A stretch of DNA of 64,000 nt from Ancylobacter dichloromethanicus (GCF_018390645.1 NZ_JAHBGC010000020.1:785467-849466), one strand, 5' to 3'. Counted from the stretch's first letter, positions 1 through 9,028 are shown. Notes: a model not told the origin generated them from the sequence alone. Made by a program: numbers and translations.

Positions 1-517
1 CCACCGCGCGCAGCACCAGCCCGATCCGCGTGCGGGCCAGCACGTAGGCGACGGCGACGAGCAGGAAGATCGAGGCGTAGACGAAGGCGTCCTGCCCGAA
101 CAGCGCCCGGCCGACGATCGGCAGTTCGGTCAGCCCGGGAATGTGCAGCACCGGCGCGGCTTCGAGCTGGGTGCCGACGAAACCGGAGCCGATCAGGCCG
201 GCAAGGCCGAGGCCGAGAATGGTCGTCGCCAGCCCGGAGGCGACCTGGTTGGTGGCCAGCCCGATGGCGAGGCCGGCGAACACCAGCGACAGCGTCACCC
301 CCGCCAGCATCGCCGCCAGCGTGCCGAGCAGCAGGCTGCCCGAGCCATAGGCGGTGACGTAGCCGACCGCCGCGCCGACGATCATCATGCCCTCGACGCC
401 GAGATTGAGCGTGCCGGCGCGCTCGGCCACCAATTCGCCGAGCGAGGCCAGCAGCAGCGTGGTCGCCGCCGCCACCACGCTGGCGAGGACCGCGCCGATG
501 ATCGCCGCGTCAAGCAT
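1..517 (-). CDS. BmpA-type ABC importer permease, second subunit (3' end cut off)
   Basis: This is the first part of an inner-membrane permease of a simple-sugar/nucleoside ABC importer. The gene runs off the left edge, so the C-terminus is missing. About 172 residues are visible, nearly all in hydrophobic helices. The family signature ELVAERAGTLNLGVEGMM lies at residues 28-45. The ATG overlaps the end of the upstream permease gene by 8 bases, so the two are probably translationally coupled and form the heterodimeric channel. The substrate cannot be read from the sequence; nucleosides or simple sugars are usual for the family. Confidence 0.88.
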   Translation of the reverse strand, partial: MLDAAIIGAVLASVVAAATTLLLASLGELVAERAGTLNLGVEGMMIVGAAVGYVTAYGSGSLLLGTLAAMLAGVTLSLVFAGLAIGLATNQVASGLATTILGLGLAGLIGSGFVGTQLEAAPVLHIPGLTELPIVGRALFGQDAFVYASIFLLVAVAYVLARTRIGLVLRAV

Positions 518-1586
518 GGCTGGCTCCTTCCACGCGCCGGATGCGGTAGCGCACCAGAATGTCGGCCGCCAGAATGGCGATCAGCAGCGTGCCCTGGAAC
601 ACCCGCGTCACGTCGAACGGCATCCGCATGGTGATCTGCGCCGCCTCGCCGCCGATATAGGTCAGCGCCAGCACGAGGCTCGCCACCAGAATGCCCACCG
701 GGTGCAGCCGGCCGAGCATCGCGGCGATGATCGCGGTGAAGCCGTAGCCGGGCGAGATGCTCGGCTGTAGCTGGCCGATCGGCCCCGCCACCTCGATGAT
801 GCCGGCCAGCCCCGCCAGCCCGCCGGAAACCGCGAACACGCCATAGGTGACGCGCCGCTCGTCGAAGCCGGCGAAGGCGGCGGCGCGCGGGGCCGAGCCG
901 GCCAGTTCGATCGAGAAGCCGACCAGCGTGCGGCCGAGCACGAAGGTGGCGACCACCACCACGATCAGCGCGATGACGATGCCGCCATGCAGCCGCCCCT
1001 CGCCCGTCAGCAGCGGCATCAGCGCCACATCGTCGAAGGTGACGCTCTGGGGAAAGTTGAAGCCCTGCGGGTCGCGCCAGGGCCCGCGCACCAGATAGTC
1101 GAGCCCGAGCTGGGCGACATAGACCAGCATCAGGCTGGTCAGGATCTCGCTGGAGCCGAAGCGCACCCGCAGGAAGGCCGGAATCAGCCCCCACAGCGCG
1201 CCGCCAATGGCGCCCAGCACCAGCATGGCCGGCAGCACCCAGGGGCCGGCCCCGGTGCCGTTGGTCGCCAGCGCCAGCCAGGAGCCGAGCACGGCGCCGG
1301 CCACATACTGGCCCTCGGCGCCGATGTTCCAGCGGTTGGCGCGGTAGCAGAAGGCGAGCCCGACGCCGATCAGCACCAGCGGCGAGGCCTTCACCACCAG
1401 CTCCTGCAGCATGTAGGCGTCGCCCAGCGGCTCGATGAAATAGAGGGTGAAGGCGCGGATCGGGTCGTGGCCCAGCGCGATGAACATCACCGCGCCGACC
1501 ACCAGCGTGACCAGCAGCGCCACCACCGGCGCCATCGCGTGCCGCAGCGCCGAGATGTTCTCCTGCCGTTCGAGCCTAAGCGGCAT
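510..1586 (-). CDS. BmpA-type ABC importer permease, first subunit
   Basis: Inner-membrane permease of the BPD_transp_2 family, 358 residues with many hydrophobic helices. The conserved segment ANRWNIGAEGQYV lies near residues 83-95 and matches the YufP side of these heterodimeric permeases. I chose the ATG at 1586 because GGGGAGG sits 6 bases upstream; an in-frame ATG at 1628 has no comparable site and would lengthen the overlap with the ATPase gene from 11 to 53 bases. It lies between the ATPase gene and the second permease gene, overlapping both, so the three form one operon read leftwards. Substrate unknown. Confidence 0.9.
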   Translation of the reverse strand: MPLRLERQENISALRHAMAPVVALLVTLVVGAVMFIALGHDPIRAFTLYFIEPLGDAYMLQELVVKASPLVLIGVGLAFCYRANRWNIGAEGQYVAGAVLGSWLALATNGTGAGPWVLPAMLVLGAIGGALWGLIPAFLRVRFGSSEILTSLMLVYVAQLGLDYLVRGPWRDPQGFNFPQSVTFDDVALMPLLTGEGRLHGGIVIALIVVVVATFVLGRTLVGFSIELAGSAPRAAAFAGFDERRVTYGVFAVSGGLAGLAGIIEVAGPIGQLQPSISPGYGFTAIIAAMLGRLHPVGILVASLVLALTYIGGEAAQITMRMPFDVTRVFQGTLLIAILAADILVRYRIRRVEGASHA

Positions 1587-3138
1587 GGCTGCCCTCCCCG
1601 GCGGCGCGGTGGGCGCCGCCCATGGCAAGGCCGATCGCCTCGCGCGAGGTCTCTTCCACCGGCACCGGCTCGGTCAGGCGGCCCTCGCTCATGACCGCGA
1701 TGCGGTCGGCGAATTCCAGCAATTCGTCGAGGTCCTGGCTGACCACCAGCACCGCGCAGCCCTCGGCGGCCCGCTGGCGCAGCGTGGTGCGGATGAAGGC
1801 GGCGGCCGACGCGTCGACGCCCCAGGTCGGCTGGTCGACCACGATCAGCACCGGGTCGCGCAGCACTTCGCGGCCGATGACGAATTTCTGCAGGTTGCCA
1901 CCGGAAAGGCGGCGCGCCTTCGGGTCCTTGCCGCCGAAGCGCACGTCGAAACCCTTCACGATCTGCTTGAAGCGCGCGAAGAGCGGGGAGCGGCGGATGA
2001 TGTCGGCGGTCACGATCTGGCCGTCGCCATGGGTGGTCAGCAGCACGTTGTCGGACAGGCACAGGTCGGGCGCGGCGGCATGGCCGAGCCGCTCTTCGGG
2101 CACGAAGCCGGCGCGCAGGGCCCGCCGCTCGGTCGGGCCGAACCCGCCGGCCGGCACCGTGGAGATGACGATGCTCTCACGGTCCTGCACCGTCCTCTCG
2201 CCCGACAGCACGTCGAACAGCGCGGTCTGGCCGTTGCCGGCGACCCCGGCGATGCCGACGATCTCGCCGGCGCGGATCTCCAGGTTGATGTCGTGCAGCG
2301 CGGAGCCGCGCGAGCCGTCGCCGGCCAGGTTGAGATGGCGCACCAGCAGGCGCGGTTCGCCGAGCGCATGGGTCGCGGCCCGCGGCGTGCGCGGCACGTC
2401 GGCGCCGACCATCAGCCGCGCCAGGCTGGCGAAGGATTCCTGCTGCGGGTCGACCTCGGCGATGAACCTGCCGCCGCGCAGCACCGTCGCCCGGTGGCAG
2501 AGCCGGCGCACCTCGTCGAGCTTGTGGCTGATGAACAGCACCGCCCGGCCCTCGGCCGTGAGCAGGTCGACGGTGCGGAACAGGTTCTCCGATTCGTCGG
2601 GGGTGAGCACCGAGGTCGGCTCGTCGAGGATGAGCACGCGCGGGTCGCCGAGCAGGCAGCGCACGATCTCGACCCGCTGGCGTTCGCCCACCGAAAGCTC
2701 GCCGACCCGGCGGTAGGGCTCGACCTCGAGCCCGTAGCGGTGCACGCAGGCGTCGATGCGCGCGGCGAGCACGGAAAGCGGCTGGTGGCCGGGCAGCCCG
2801 AGGGCGACGTTCTCCACCACGGTCATGGCGTCGAACAGCGCGAAATGCTGGAACACGACGCCCACGCCCCGGGCGCGGGAACTGGCCGGGTCGGGGAAGA
2901 CGACCGGTACGCCCTCATAGAGCAGCTCGCCGGAATCGGGTTGCAGCAGGCCGCACAGCATCTTCACCAGCGTCGACTTGCCGGCCCCGTTTTCGCCGAG
3001 CAGCGCATGCGTCTCGCCGGCACGGATGGCGAGGCTGACGCGGTCATTGGCGACCAGCGAACCGAACCTCTTGGTCAGTTCGACCGCTTCGAGCAGCGAT
3101 TTCGGCCGATGAGACGTTTCCCCCATGTCCCTGTCCAT
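1576..3138 (-). CDS. ABC importer ATPase with tandem nucleotide-binding domains
   Basis: Cytoplasmic ATPase of the sugar/nucleoside importer, about 520 residues with two fused ABC domains. The first has a good Walker A (GENGAGKST, residues 48-56), a signature LSVGERQRVEI and a Walker B ending LILDEPTS. The second has a degenerate P-loop (GVAGNGQTAL) but a good signature LSGGNLQKF, the usual asymmetry in this family. The start is uncertain: ATGs at 3138 and 3126 are both possible, and an in-frame start at 3210 would add a poorly conserved tail. It is the first gene of a three-gene operon; no BMP-family binding protein is found upstream in the 219 bases before the next gene. Confidence 0.92.
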   Translation of the reverse strand: MDRDMGETSHRPKSLLEAVELTKRFGSLVANDRVSLAIRAGETHALLGENGAGKSTLVKMLCGLLQPDSGELLYEGVPVVFPDPASSRARGVGVVFQHFALFDAMTVVENVALGLPGHQPLSVLAARIDACVHRYGLEVEPYRRVGELSVGERQRVEIVRCLLGDPRVLILDEPTSVLTPDESENLFRTVDLLTAEGRAVLFISHKLDEVRRLCHRATVLRGGRFIAEVDPQQESFASLARLMVGADVPRTPRAATHALGEPRLLVRHLNLAGDGSRGSALHDINLEIRAGEIVGIAGVAGNGQTALFDVLSGERTVQDRESIVISTVPAGGFGPTERRALRAGFVPEERLGHAAAPDLCLSDNVLLTTHGDGQIVTADIIRRSPLFARFKQIVKGFDVRFGGKDPKARRLSGGNLQKFVIGREVLRDPVLIVVDQPTWGVDASAAAFIRTTLRQRAAEGCAVLVVSQDLDELLEFADRIAVMSEGRLTEPVPVEETSREAIGLAMGGAHRAAGEGSHAA

Positions 3139-3357
3139 GCCGCTAGCCGCAAAACCGCCGGCGCCGGGCACCGCAACCGCGTATCTGCTGGGAAAGTCGC
3201 CGCGATTCAAGATTCATGCGCTGGATGCTGTGGGCTCGTTCTGTGGTGGCGGTACACCCGCAGCATGGCAGGACCGAACCGGGGAGCAAGCCTAAAGTCT
3301 GATCCGGCCGGTCCGGAATCTGGCGCGATTTGCGTCAGCCACGGGCGTGTCGCACCG

Positions 3358-4338
3358 TCATGGGATCAGCACGGTGGAGCCGGTGGTACGCCGGGATTCG
3401 AGGTCGCGATGCGCCTCGGCGGCGTCGGCGAGGCGGTAGCGCTGGTTGACCGGGATCTTCACCACGCCGCTGCCGACCACCTCGAACAGGTCGTCGGCAT
3501 TGGCCAGCAGGTCCTCGCGGGTGGCGATGTGGGTGACCAGCGTCGGCCGCGTGGCGTAGAGCGAGCCCTTCTGCGACAGCGCCAGCAGGCTGAAATCCTT
3601 GATCGCCCCGGAAGCGTTGCCGAAGCTGGCGAACAGGCCGCGCGGCTTGATGCAGTCGAGCGAGGCCGGGTAGGTCGCCTGCCCCACCCCGTCATAGACG
3701 ACATCGCACAGCGCTCCCTCGGTGATCTCCCTCACCCGCGCGACGAAGTCCTCCTCGCTGTAGTTGATGACATAGGCCGCGCCGCAGGCCTTGGCGATCT
3801 CCGCCTTCGCCGCCGACCCCACCGTGCCGATGACGGTGGCGCCGAGATGCGCCGCCCACTGGCACAGGATCTGGCCGACGCCGCCGGCCGCCGCGTGCAC
3901 CAGCAGCGTGTCGCCGGCCGCCACCTTGTAGGTCTGGCGCAGCAGGTAGCGGGCGGTCATGCCCTTGAGCATCATCGCCGCCGCGGTCTCGTCCGCGATC
4001 GAATCGGGCAGCCTGACCAGCGGGGCGGCGGACATGATCCGCTCCGAGCAATAGGCGCCCAGCGCCGAGCCATAGGCGACCCGGTCGCCCGGCTTGAGCC
4101 CGGCCACCCCCTCGCCGATCTCGGTGACCACCCCCGCCGCTTCGTTGCCGGGAATGAAGGGCAGCCCGTTCGGCGCCTTGTAGAGGCCGCTGCGGAAATA
4201 GGTGTCGATGAAGTTGAGGCCGATCGCCGTGTGGCGCAGCTTCACCTCGCCCGGCCCCGGCGCGCCGAGGGTGATCTCCTCCAGCGTCAGCACCTCGGGG
4301 CCGCCAATCTCGTGGATACGAATTGCCGAAGCCATCAT
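3358..4338 (-). CDS. qor: NADPH:quinone oxidoreductase, zinc-free MDR family
   Basis: Medium-chain dehydrogenase/reductase of 326 residues, probably a soluble NADPH-dependent quinone reductase. A GroES-like N-terminal domain is followed by a Rossmann fold with HAAAGGVGQILCQWAAHLGA near residue 148. The Cys/His zinc ligands of alcohol dehydrogenases are absent, as expected for Qor. GGCAGGAG lies just before two adjacent ATGs (4338 and 4335). The next gene on the same strand upstream is pcs, 42 bases away, so the two may share a transcript, although their functions are unrelated. Confidence 0.9.
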   Translation of the reverse strand: MMASAIRIHEIGGPEVLTLEEITLGAPGPGEVKLRHTAIGLNFIDTYFRSGLYKAPNGLPFIPGNEAAGVVTEIGEGVAGLKPGDRVAYGSALGAYCSERIMSAAPLVRLPDSIADETAAAMMLKGMTARYLLRQTYKVAAGDTLLVHAAAGGVGQILCQWAAHLGATVIGTVGSAAKAEIAKACGAAYVINYSEEDFVARVREITEGALCDVVYDGVGQATYPASLDCIKPRGLFASFGNASGAIKDFSLLALSQKGSLYATRPTLVTHIATREDLLANADDLFEVVGSGVVKIPVNQRYRLADAAEAHRDLESRRTTGSTVLIP

Positions 4339-4380
4339 GCTCTCCTGCCAGCAAGGGAAACCGTGTGCCCGCCCCGCGCC

Positions 4381-5181
4381 TCAGGCGCCCGGGGGCGCGG
4401 CGCCGCGGCGCGCGGGAATCACCCCGAACAGGGTGAAATAGGCCGCGCAGGCGCACAGCCCGACGGTCACCCACAAATCCGGCCGCATGTCCTCGACCAC
4501 GGCGACCATCGCCAGCACCGCCCACAGCGCCAGCAGCGCAAGGGTGACGAGGCGCAGCCGCACCACGCGGAACGGATGGACGAACTTGATCGGCAGGAAG
4601 GTGAGTACCGACAGCACCGCGATGATGCCGGCAATCGCCCAGGGGCTGAGCGGCACCAGGAAGAAGTAGAACACCACCACGTTCCACACCGCCGGGAAGC
4701 CCTGGAAATACAGGTCGTCCGTCTTCATCGAGGTGTCGGCGAAATACAGCGCGCTGGTCAGCAGGATCGCGGCGCTGGAGATCATCGCCAGCCAGAACGG
4801 CATCAGCCCGCCGCTGGCCACCGCGAAGGCCGGCACGAGGCAGTAAGTGAGGTAGTCGACCACCAGGTCGAGCGTGTCGCCGGACCAGCGCGGCAGCACT
4901 TCCACCACCTTGGCCCGGCGCGCCATGGTGCCGTCGATGCCGTCGACGAACAGCGCCAGGCCGAGCCAGGCGAACATGATCGACCAGTGGCCCTCGACCG
5001 CCGCCATCAGCGCCATCAGCCCGCAGACGGCGCCGGAGGCGGTGAAGATGTGAACGGCGAAGGCCAGCGTGCGGCGCCCGGCCGGACGCGGGCTGAGCGA
5101 CTTGGTTGTCATCGCCACCGGTTCTTCTCCCACCACCGCGGGCCCCGAGGGATCGCCGCCTGCCTGTTCTGCATCCGTCAT
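4381..5181 (-). CDS. pcs: Phosphatidylcholine synthase
   Basis: Integral membrane CDP-alcohol phosphatidyltransferase that condenses CDP-diacylglycerol with choline in one step to give phosphatidylcholine, a pathway typical of host-associated and related alphaproteobacteria. The catalytic motif appears as DGIDGTMARRAKVVE followed by SGDTLDLVVD. The segment KTDDLYFQGFPAVWN is characteristic of Pcs rather than of other family members. About 266 residues from the ATG at 5181. An ATG at 5112 would give 243 residues, closer to the usual length of about 240, so the true start may be there. The next gene is divergent, leaving about 100 bases for two promoters. Confidence 0.92.
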   Translation of the reverse strand: MTDAEQAGGDPSGPAVVGEEPVAMTTKSLSPRPAGRRTLAFAVHIFTASGAVCGLMALMAAVEGHWSIMFAWLGLALFVDGIDGTMARRAKVVEVLPRWSGDTLDLVVDYLTYCLVPAFAVASGGLMPFWLAMISSAAILLTSALYFADTSMKTDDLYFQGFPAVWNVVVFYFFLVPLSPWAIAGIIAVLSVLTFLPIKFVHPFRVVRLRLVTLALLALWAVLAMVAVVEDMRPDLWVTVGLCACAAYFTLFGVIPARRGAAPPGA

Positions 5182-5282
5182 ATAGCATGTGCCCGCGGTG
5201 ATCCGCATTGCCAGACCACGCAGGCCTGCTTATCCCACACTACAGGTTCGGCATACAGTCCCGGAGAGGCGGAGCGAGGCAC

Positions 5283-6494
5283 ATGTCATCTGACCCGCGA
5301 CGGCAGCAGACGGTTGCAGTGGTCGGCGGGGGCGCGAGCGGGCTCGTCGCCGCCCTCGCTCTGGCCGCGGGGGGCCTCGCGGTCAAGCTCATCGCCCCGC
5401 CGCGCGCGCCCGACCCACGCACCACGGCGCTGATGGACGGCTCGGTCCGGGCGCTCGACGCCCTCGGCCTGTGGGACGGCCTGCGCGCCCAGGCGGCGCC
5501 GCTGCGGGTGATGCGGCTGGTCGACGATACGGGCCGCCTGATCCGCGCGCCGGAGGTCGATTTCCGGGCCAGCGAACTCGGCCTCGACGGCTTTGCCTGG
5601 AACCTCGAGAACGAGACCCTGCTGGCCGCGCTGGACGCGGCCGTCGCCGGCACCGCCGGCATCGCGCGGATGTCCGCCAGCGTCACCGGTGTCGCGGAGA
5701 CGCCCGGCGAGGTCACGCTGGAACTCGACGCGGGCGGCACGCTCCCGGCCGCGCTGGTGGCGGCGGCGGACGGGCGCAACTCGCCCTGTCGGCGTGCGGC
5801 GGGCATCGAGGTGACGACGCGCGCCTATCCCCAGGTGGCGGTCACCGCCACGCTGGCCCACAGCCGGCCGCATCGTGACATCTCGACCGAGTTTCACACC
5901 CGCACCGGGCCCTTCACCCTCGTGCCGCTGCCGGGGGATCGTTCCAGCGTGGTCTGCGTCGTCTCGGCCCGCGAGGCCGAGGCGCTGGCGGCGCTGGACG
6001 ACGAGGCCTTCGCGCGGGCGATGGAGCGCAAGGCGCATTCGCTGCTGGGGCGCATGCGACTCGATTCGCCGCGCGGCAGCTTCCCGCTCGGCCAGCGCAC
6101 CGCCACGCGCTTCGCCAGGGGCCGCATCGCGCTGATCGGCGAGGCTGCCCACATCATCCCGCCCATCGGCGCGCAGGGACTCAATCTCGGCATTCGCGAC
6201 GCGGCGACGCTGGCGGAACTGGTGAGCGACGCCGCCCGCGCCGGGCGCGACATCGGGGCGGCGGAGGTGACCGACGCCTATGAGCGGCGGCGGCGCGGCG
6301 ATGTCGCCTCGCGCGGCTTCGCGGTGGACCTGTTCAACCGCTCGCTGCTGTCGGATCTGCTCCCCGTCGCCGGCCTGCGCGGGCTCGGCCTCTGGATGCT
6401 CGGCCAGTCGCCGGGCCTGCGGCGGATGGTGATGCGCGAGGGGGTCGGCCCGAGCCGCGACGTGCCCCGCCTTCTCGCCGGCAAGCCGCTTTGA
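5283..6494 (+). CDS. FAD-dependent hydroxylase, UbiH/UbiF/Coq6 family
   Basis: Flavoprotein monooxygenase of 403 residues, probably hydroxylating the aromatic ring of a ubiquinone precursor. The N-terminal Rossmann motif VVGGGASGLVAALAL binds FAD. The C-terminal family motif reads GEAAHIIPPIGAQGLNLGIRD, with E in place of the common D of the GD motif. The ATG at 5283 is preceded by GGAGCGAGG; an in-frame upstream start would add 25 poorly conserved residues. It is transcribed away from pcs and is followed by a strong hairpin. Which ring position it hydroxylates cannot be decided from the sequence. Confidence 0.88.
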   Translation: MSSDPRRQQTVAVVGGGASGLVAALALAAGGLAVKLIAPPRAPDPRTTALMDGSVRALDALGLWDGLRAQAAPLRVMRLVDDTGRLIRAPEVDFRASELGLDGFAWNLENETLLAALDAAVAGTAGIARMSASVTGVAETPGEVTLELDAGGTLPAALVAAADGRNSPCRRAAGIEVTTRAYPQVAVTATLAHSRPHRDISTEFHTRTGPFTLVPLPGDRSSVVCVVSAREAEALAALDDEAFARAMERKAHSLLGRMRLDSPRGSFPLGQRTATRFARGRIALIGEAAHIIPPIGAQGLNLGIRDAATLAELVSDAARAGRDIGAAEVTDAYERRRRGDVASRGFAVDLFNRSLLSDLLPVAGLRGLGLWMLGQSPGLRRMVMREGVGPSRDVPRLLAGKPL

Positions 6495-6510
6495 ATCCAG
6501 CAAGTTGGCG

Positions 6511-6543
6511 CCGTCTTCGGCGAACCCGGTTCACCGAAGACGG
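6511..6543. terminator. Long inverted repeat, probable bidirectional terminator
   Basis: A 33-base, nearly perfect inverted repeat between two convergent genes. The arms CCGTCTTCGG (6511-6520) and CCGAAGACGG (6534-6543) are perfect, and an inner GAACC/GGTTC extends the stem with one C-A mismatch. There is no long T run on either side, so termination is inferred from position and structure. Confidence 0.65.
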
Positions 6544-6549
6544 TCTCTC

Positions 6550-7512
6550 CTATTGCAGCAGCCCGTGCGGCAGCATGTCGTGCTGGATGGCGTAGAGCAT
6601 CGCCGTCACCGTCGCCACCGAGACGACGGTGCCGACCAGCACCCCGCCCGAGGCGCCGGCGACATAGGTGTCGTACTGCTTGGCCATGATGAAGGCGTTC
6701 AGCGCCGGCGGCAGGCTCGCCATCAGCACGGCGGTGGCGATCCACACCGGATCGAACCCGCCGACCAGGCTGAGCACCAGCCAGATCAGCGCCGGGTGGA
6801 TGACCAGCTTGATCGCCAGCAGCCAAGGCACCTCGCCCCCCACGCGTCCCATCGGCCGCAGCGCGACCGACACGCCGAGGGTGAACAGCGCGCAGGGCGC
6901 GGCAGCGTTGCGCAGGAATTCCAGCGTCTTGTCGATGGCCGCCGGCGGCTGGAACTCGAAATAGGCCGAGACCACGCCGAGGAACGTCGCGATGTTGAAC
7001 GGATGGGTGACCACGCGGCGCACCACCAGCAGCAGGGTCTGGCCGAGCCGGTGCTGGTCGCGCCCGCTCACCGCCATCAGCACCGGCACGATGGTGAAGA
7101 AGAACAGGCTGTCGAACACGAAGATCAGCGCCGTCGGCACCGAGGCGGCGGCGCCCAGCGCGCCGAGGGTGAGCCCCGGCCCCATATAGCCGACATTGGA
7201 ATAGGAGCCGACGATGGCGGCGATCGACGCCTCGGGCAGGTTGCCGTGCCGCAGCCACAGGCCGATGAGCAGCGACAGGGTGAAGCACACCGCCGTCGTC
7301 GCCGTCGTTGCCAGGATGAAGGAGCCGTTGGTCAATTCGTGAAACGGGGTGCGCGCCACCAGCGAGAAGAACAGGGCCGGCAAGGCGACATAGATGATGA
7401 AGAAGCTGAGCCAGGCGAGCCCGCTTTCCGGGATGCGCGCCAGCCGGCCGCATCCCAGCCCCAGGAAGATCACGCCGAAGAAGGGAAGCGCAAGCGCCAG
7501 GACCTCGCCCAT
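6550..7512 (-). CDS. AEC family transporter (auxin efflux carrier fold)
   Basis: Inner-membrane secondary transporter of 320 residues with about ten hydrophobic segments. The N-terminal region (FFGVIFLGLGCGRLARIPE) and the central SYSNVGYMGPGL segment, where Asn-Val-Gly-Tyr-Met-Gly breaks a helix, are typical of the AEC family, whose bacterial members export or import malate and other organic acids. No regulatory gene is nearby to suggest a substrate. It is convergent with the UbiH-like gene and separated from it by a long hairpin. Confidence 0.88.
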   Translation of the reverse strand: MGEVLALALPFFGVIFLGLGCGRLARIPESGLAWLSFFIIYVALPALFFSLVARTPFHELTNGSFILATTATTAVCFTLSLLIGLWLRHGNLPEASIAAIVGSYSNVGYMGPGLTLGALGAAASVPTALIFVFDSLFFFTIVPVLMAVSGRDQHRLGQTLLLVVRRVVTHPFNIATFLGVVSAYFEFQPPAAIDKTLEFLRNAAAPCALFTLGVSVALRPMGRVGGEVPWLLAIKLVIHPALIWLVLSLVGGFDPVWIATAVLMASLPPALNAFIMAKQYDTYVAGASGGVLVGTVVSVATVTAMLYAIQHDMLPHGLLQ

Positions 7513-7617
7513 GCCGGCTCGCTATCGGCTCGGCGGATCGCGGTCAACCGCGATCTTCGGGGGGTATCGAACTGCGGCTGGGCACGCTCGTTGCATCATC
7601 GCCGGCACGGCCTGCGG

Positions 7618-7646
7618 TTGACAGGTTCTGGCGTCGCCCGGTACGG
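7618..7646 (+). promoter_or_regulatory. Possible promoter upstream of hspQ
   Basis: A consensus -35 box TTGACA is at 7618-7623. Seventeen bases further is GTACGG, a poor -10 box. The position, about 30 bases before the hspQ start, fits, but the weak -10 keeps this tentative. Confidence 0.3.
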
Positions 7647-7674
7647 GTCGCGCGCAGGAAAGGCGGACGAAGTG

Positions 7675-8007
7675 ATGATGAAAGAGCGGAACGCCAAATA
7701 CCGCATCGGTCAGGTCGTCCGGCACCGGCACTACCCGTTTCGCGGCGTGGTCTTCGACGTCGATCCCGAATTCGCCAATACCGACGAATGGTGGGAATCG
7801 ATCCCCGAGCATATCCGCCCGACCAAGGACCAGCCCTTCTACCACCTGCTGGCCGAGAACGCGGAGACGGAATACGTCGCCTATGTCTCGGAGCAGAATC
7901 TGGAACTCGACATCTCGGGCGATCCGGTGCGCCACCCCCAGGTCGAGGAAATGCTGGCCGCCGATGGCGATGGCGGCTGGCGGGTGCGCAGCGAAAGGCT
8001 TCAATAG
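7675..8007 (+). CDS. hspQ: Heat shock protein HspQ (hemimethylated-DNA-binding YccV fold)
   Basis: Small cytoplasmic protein of 110 residues. It matches HspQ in length and in its core: KYRIGQVVRHRHYPFRGVVF near the start, then WWESIPEHIRP, then PFYHLLAEN and AYVSEQNL. In E. coli HspQ binds hemimethylated DNA and acts as a specificity factor for Lon protease. Two adjacent ATGs (7675, 7678) follow AGGAAAGGCGG; either could be used. It stands alone, divergent from the AEC transporter and followed by a terminator hairpin. Confidence 0.9.
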   Translation: MMKERNAKYRIGQVVRHRHYPFRGVVFDVDPEFANTDEWWESIPEHIRPTKDQPFYHLLAENAETEYVAYVSEQNLELDISGDPVRHPQVEEMLAADGDGGWRVRSERLQ

Positions 8008-8040
8008 CCGGCCCGGCGCCCCCCGCTCACGGTCCGCCAG

Positions 8041-8069
8041 AAACGAAAACGCCCGGCTCAAGGCCGGGC
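8041..8069 (-). terminator. Rho-independent terminator after the IalB-family gene
   Basis: The stem GCCCGGC (8051-8057) pairs with GCCGGGC (8063-8069) across a 5-base loop. Read on the minus strand, the stem is followed by GTTTTCGTTT, a T-rich tract, which makes it a terminator for the leftward gene ending at 8094. It may also stop hspQ transcription. Confidence 0.75.
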
Positions 8070-8093
8070 GCTCGCATGTCCGGCGGGTCGGAG

Positions 8094-8843
8094 CTACTGC
8101 GCCGGCGCGTTCTTCAGCTTCTCGGCGCCCAGCTTCTCAAGGCCGGCCTTGGTCTGCTGCTCGCGCTGCTCGGCCTCGGCCTTGAGCGCGTCCTGGCGGG
8201 CCTTGACCTGTTCCTGGATCTTGGCGATCTGCGCCTCGAACGCCTTCTGGTCGGTCTGCGGGCCGTCATAGACCTTGGCGAAGTCGCCGAGCCCGATCGG
8301 GTAGGAGATCAGCCGGCCGACCGCGTTGGCAACCTGCAGCGTCAGGCCCGGCGCCTTCTTCATGCGGTCGACGAAGCCCTGGTCGACCTGGATGTCGCCG
8401 CGGCAGAAACGCTCGTCGCACATCACGAAGGTGCCGAGGATCGGCTGCTCGTTGGCCAGCGCCACGCGGAAACCGTTGCGCAGCAGCAGACCGGTCGGGA
8501 AGGCCACGGTGAAGGCCTTCTTCGGATCATCCTGCACCTCGAAGATGCCGAAGCGGACCAGGAACTGCCCGGTGTCGGTGATGATGGTCTGCTCCATCTC
8601 GCAGACCTGCTTGTTGATCGACGGCTCCTGCCGGCAGCGCTTCACCCACGGGATCGGGATCGCGGGGATCTGTTGCGGGGCGGCGGCCTGCTGGCCGGCG
8701 GCGGGGGCCGGCTGGGCGGCAGGGGCCGCGGGCTTGGCGCCCGGCTTGGCGGGGGCCGTCTGGGCCAGCGCGGCGCCGCTGGCCAAGGCGAGCACCATGA
8801 AGGCCCCGGCAAGGCTGCGCGCAAAAGTGGAGCGTTTGATCAT
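8094..8843 (-). CDS. Invasion-associated locus B (IalB) family periplasmic protein
   Basis: Exported protein of 249 residues. A signal peptide (IKRSTFARSLAGAFMVLA..., ending near ALAQ) is followed by a Pro/Ala-rich linker and then the IalB domain, with paired cysteines in WVKRCRQEPSINKQVCEM and in MCDERFC. The C-terminus is a charged, Glu/Lys/Gln-rich helix with coiled-coil character. IalB is named from Bartonella erythrocyte invasion, but the family is common in free-living alphaproteobacteria, where its role is unclear. The ATG at 8843 follows AGGAAA by 7 bases; an in-frame start at 8930 has no support. Confidence 0.88.
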   Translation of the reverse strand: MIKRSTFARSLAGAFMVLALASGAALAQTAPAKPGAKPAAPAAQPAPAAGQQAAAPQQIPAIPIPWVKRCRQEPSINKQVCEMEQTIITDTGQFLVRFGIFEVQDDPKKAFTVAFPTGLLLRNGFRVALANEQPILGTFVMCDERFCRGDIQVDQGFVDRMKKAPGLTLQVANAVGRLISYPIGLGDFAKVYDGPQTDQKAFEAQIAKIQEQVKARQDALKAEAEQREQQTKAGLEKLGAEKLKNAPAQ

Positions 8844-9028
8844 TTCGATTTCCTGTCGAGCGAACCAGGTAAGCATTGGCAGCGGACGCCTTGGCGCCAT
8901 AACGGAATCAGGGGGCTGTCTCAAGTCCAATTGAGGCGACAGAGTGACCCCCGGGGAATTCGGTGTCCTGTTCGTGCTAGAACGCCGGTGGCGAGCACGA
9001 GCCGAATCTTTGAACAGGGAGCCGATGC

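Noticed and set aside
1447-5433. A very long plus-strand open frame of about 1,330 codons
   Set aside because: It runs antisense to the ABC ATPase, quinone reductase and pcs genes, its translation is Arg/Ala/Gln/His-rich with no motif, and such frames are expected opposite high-GC genes.
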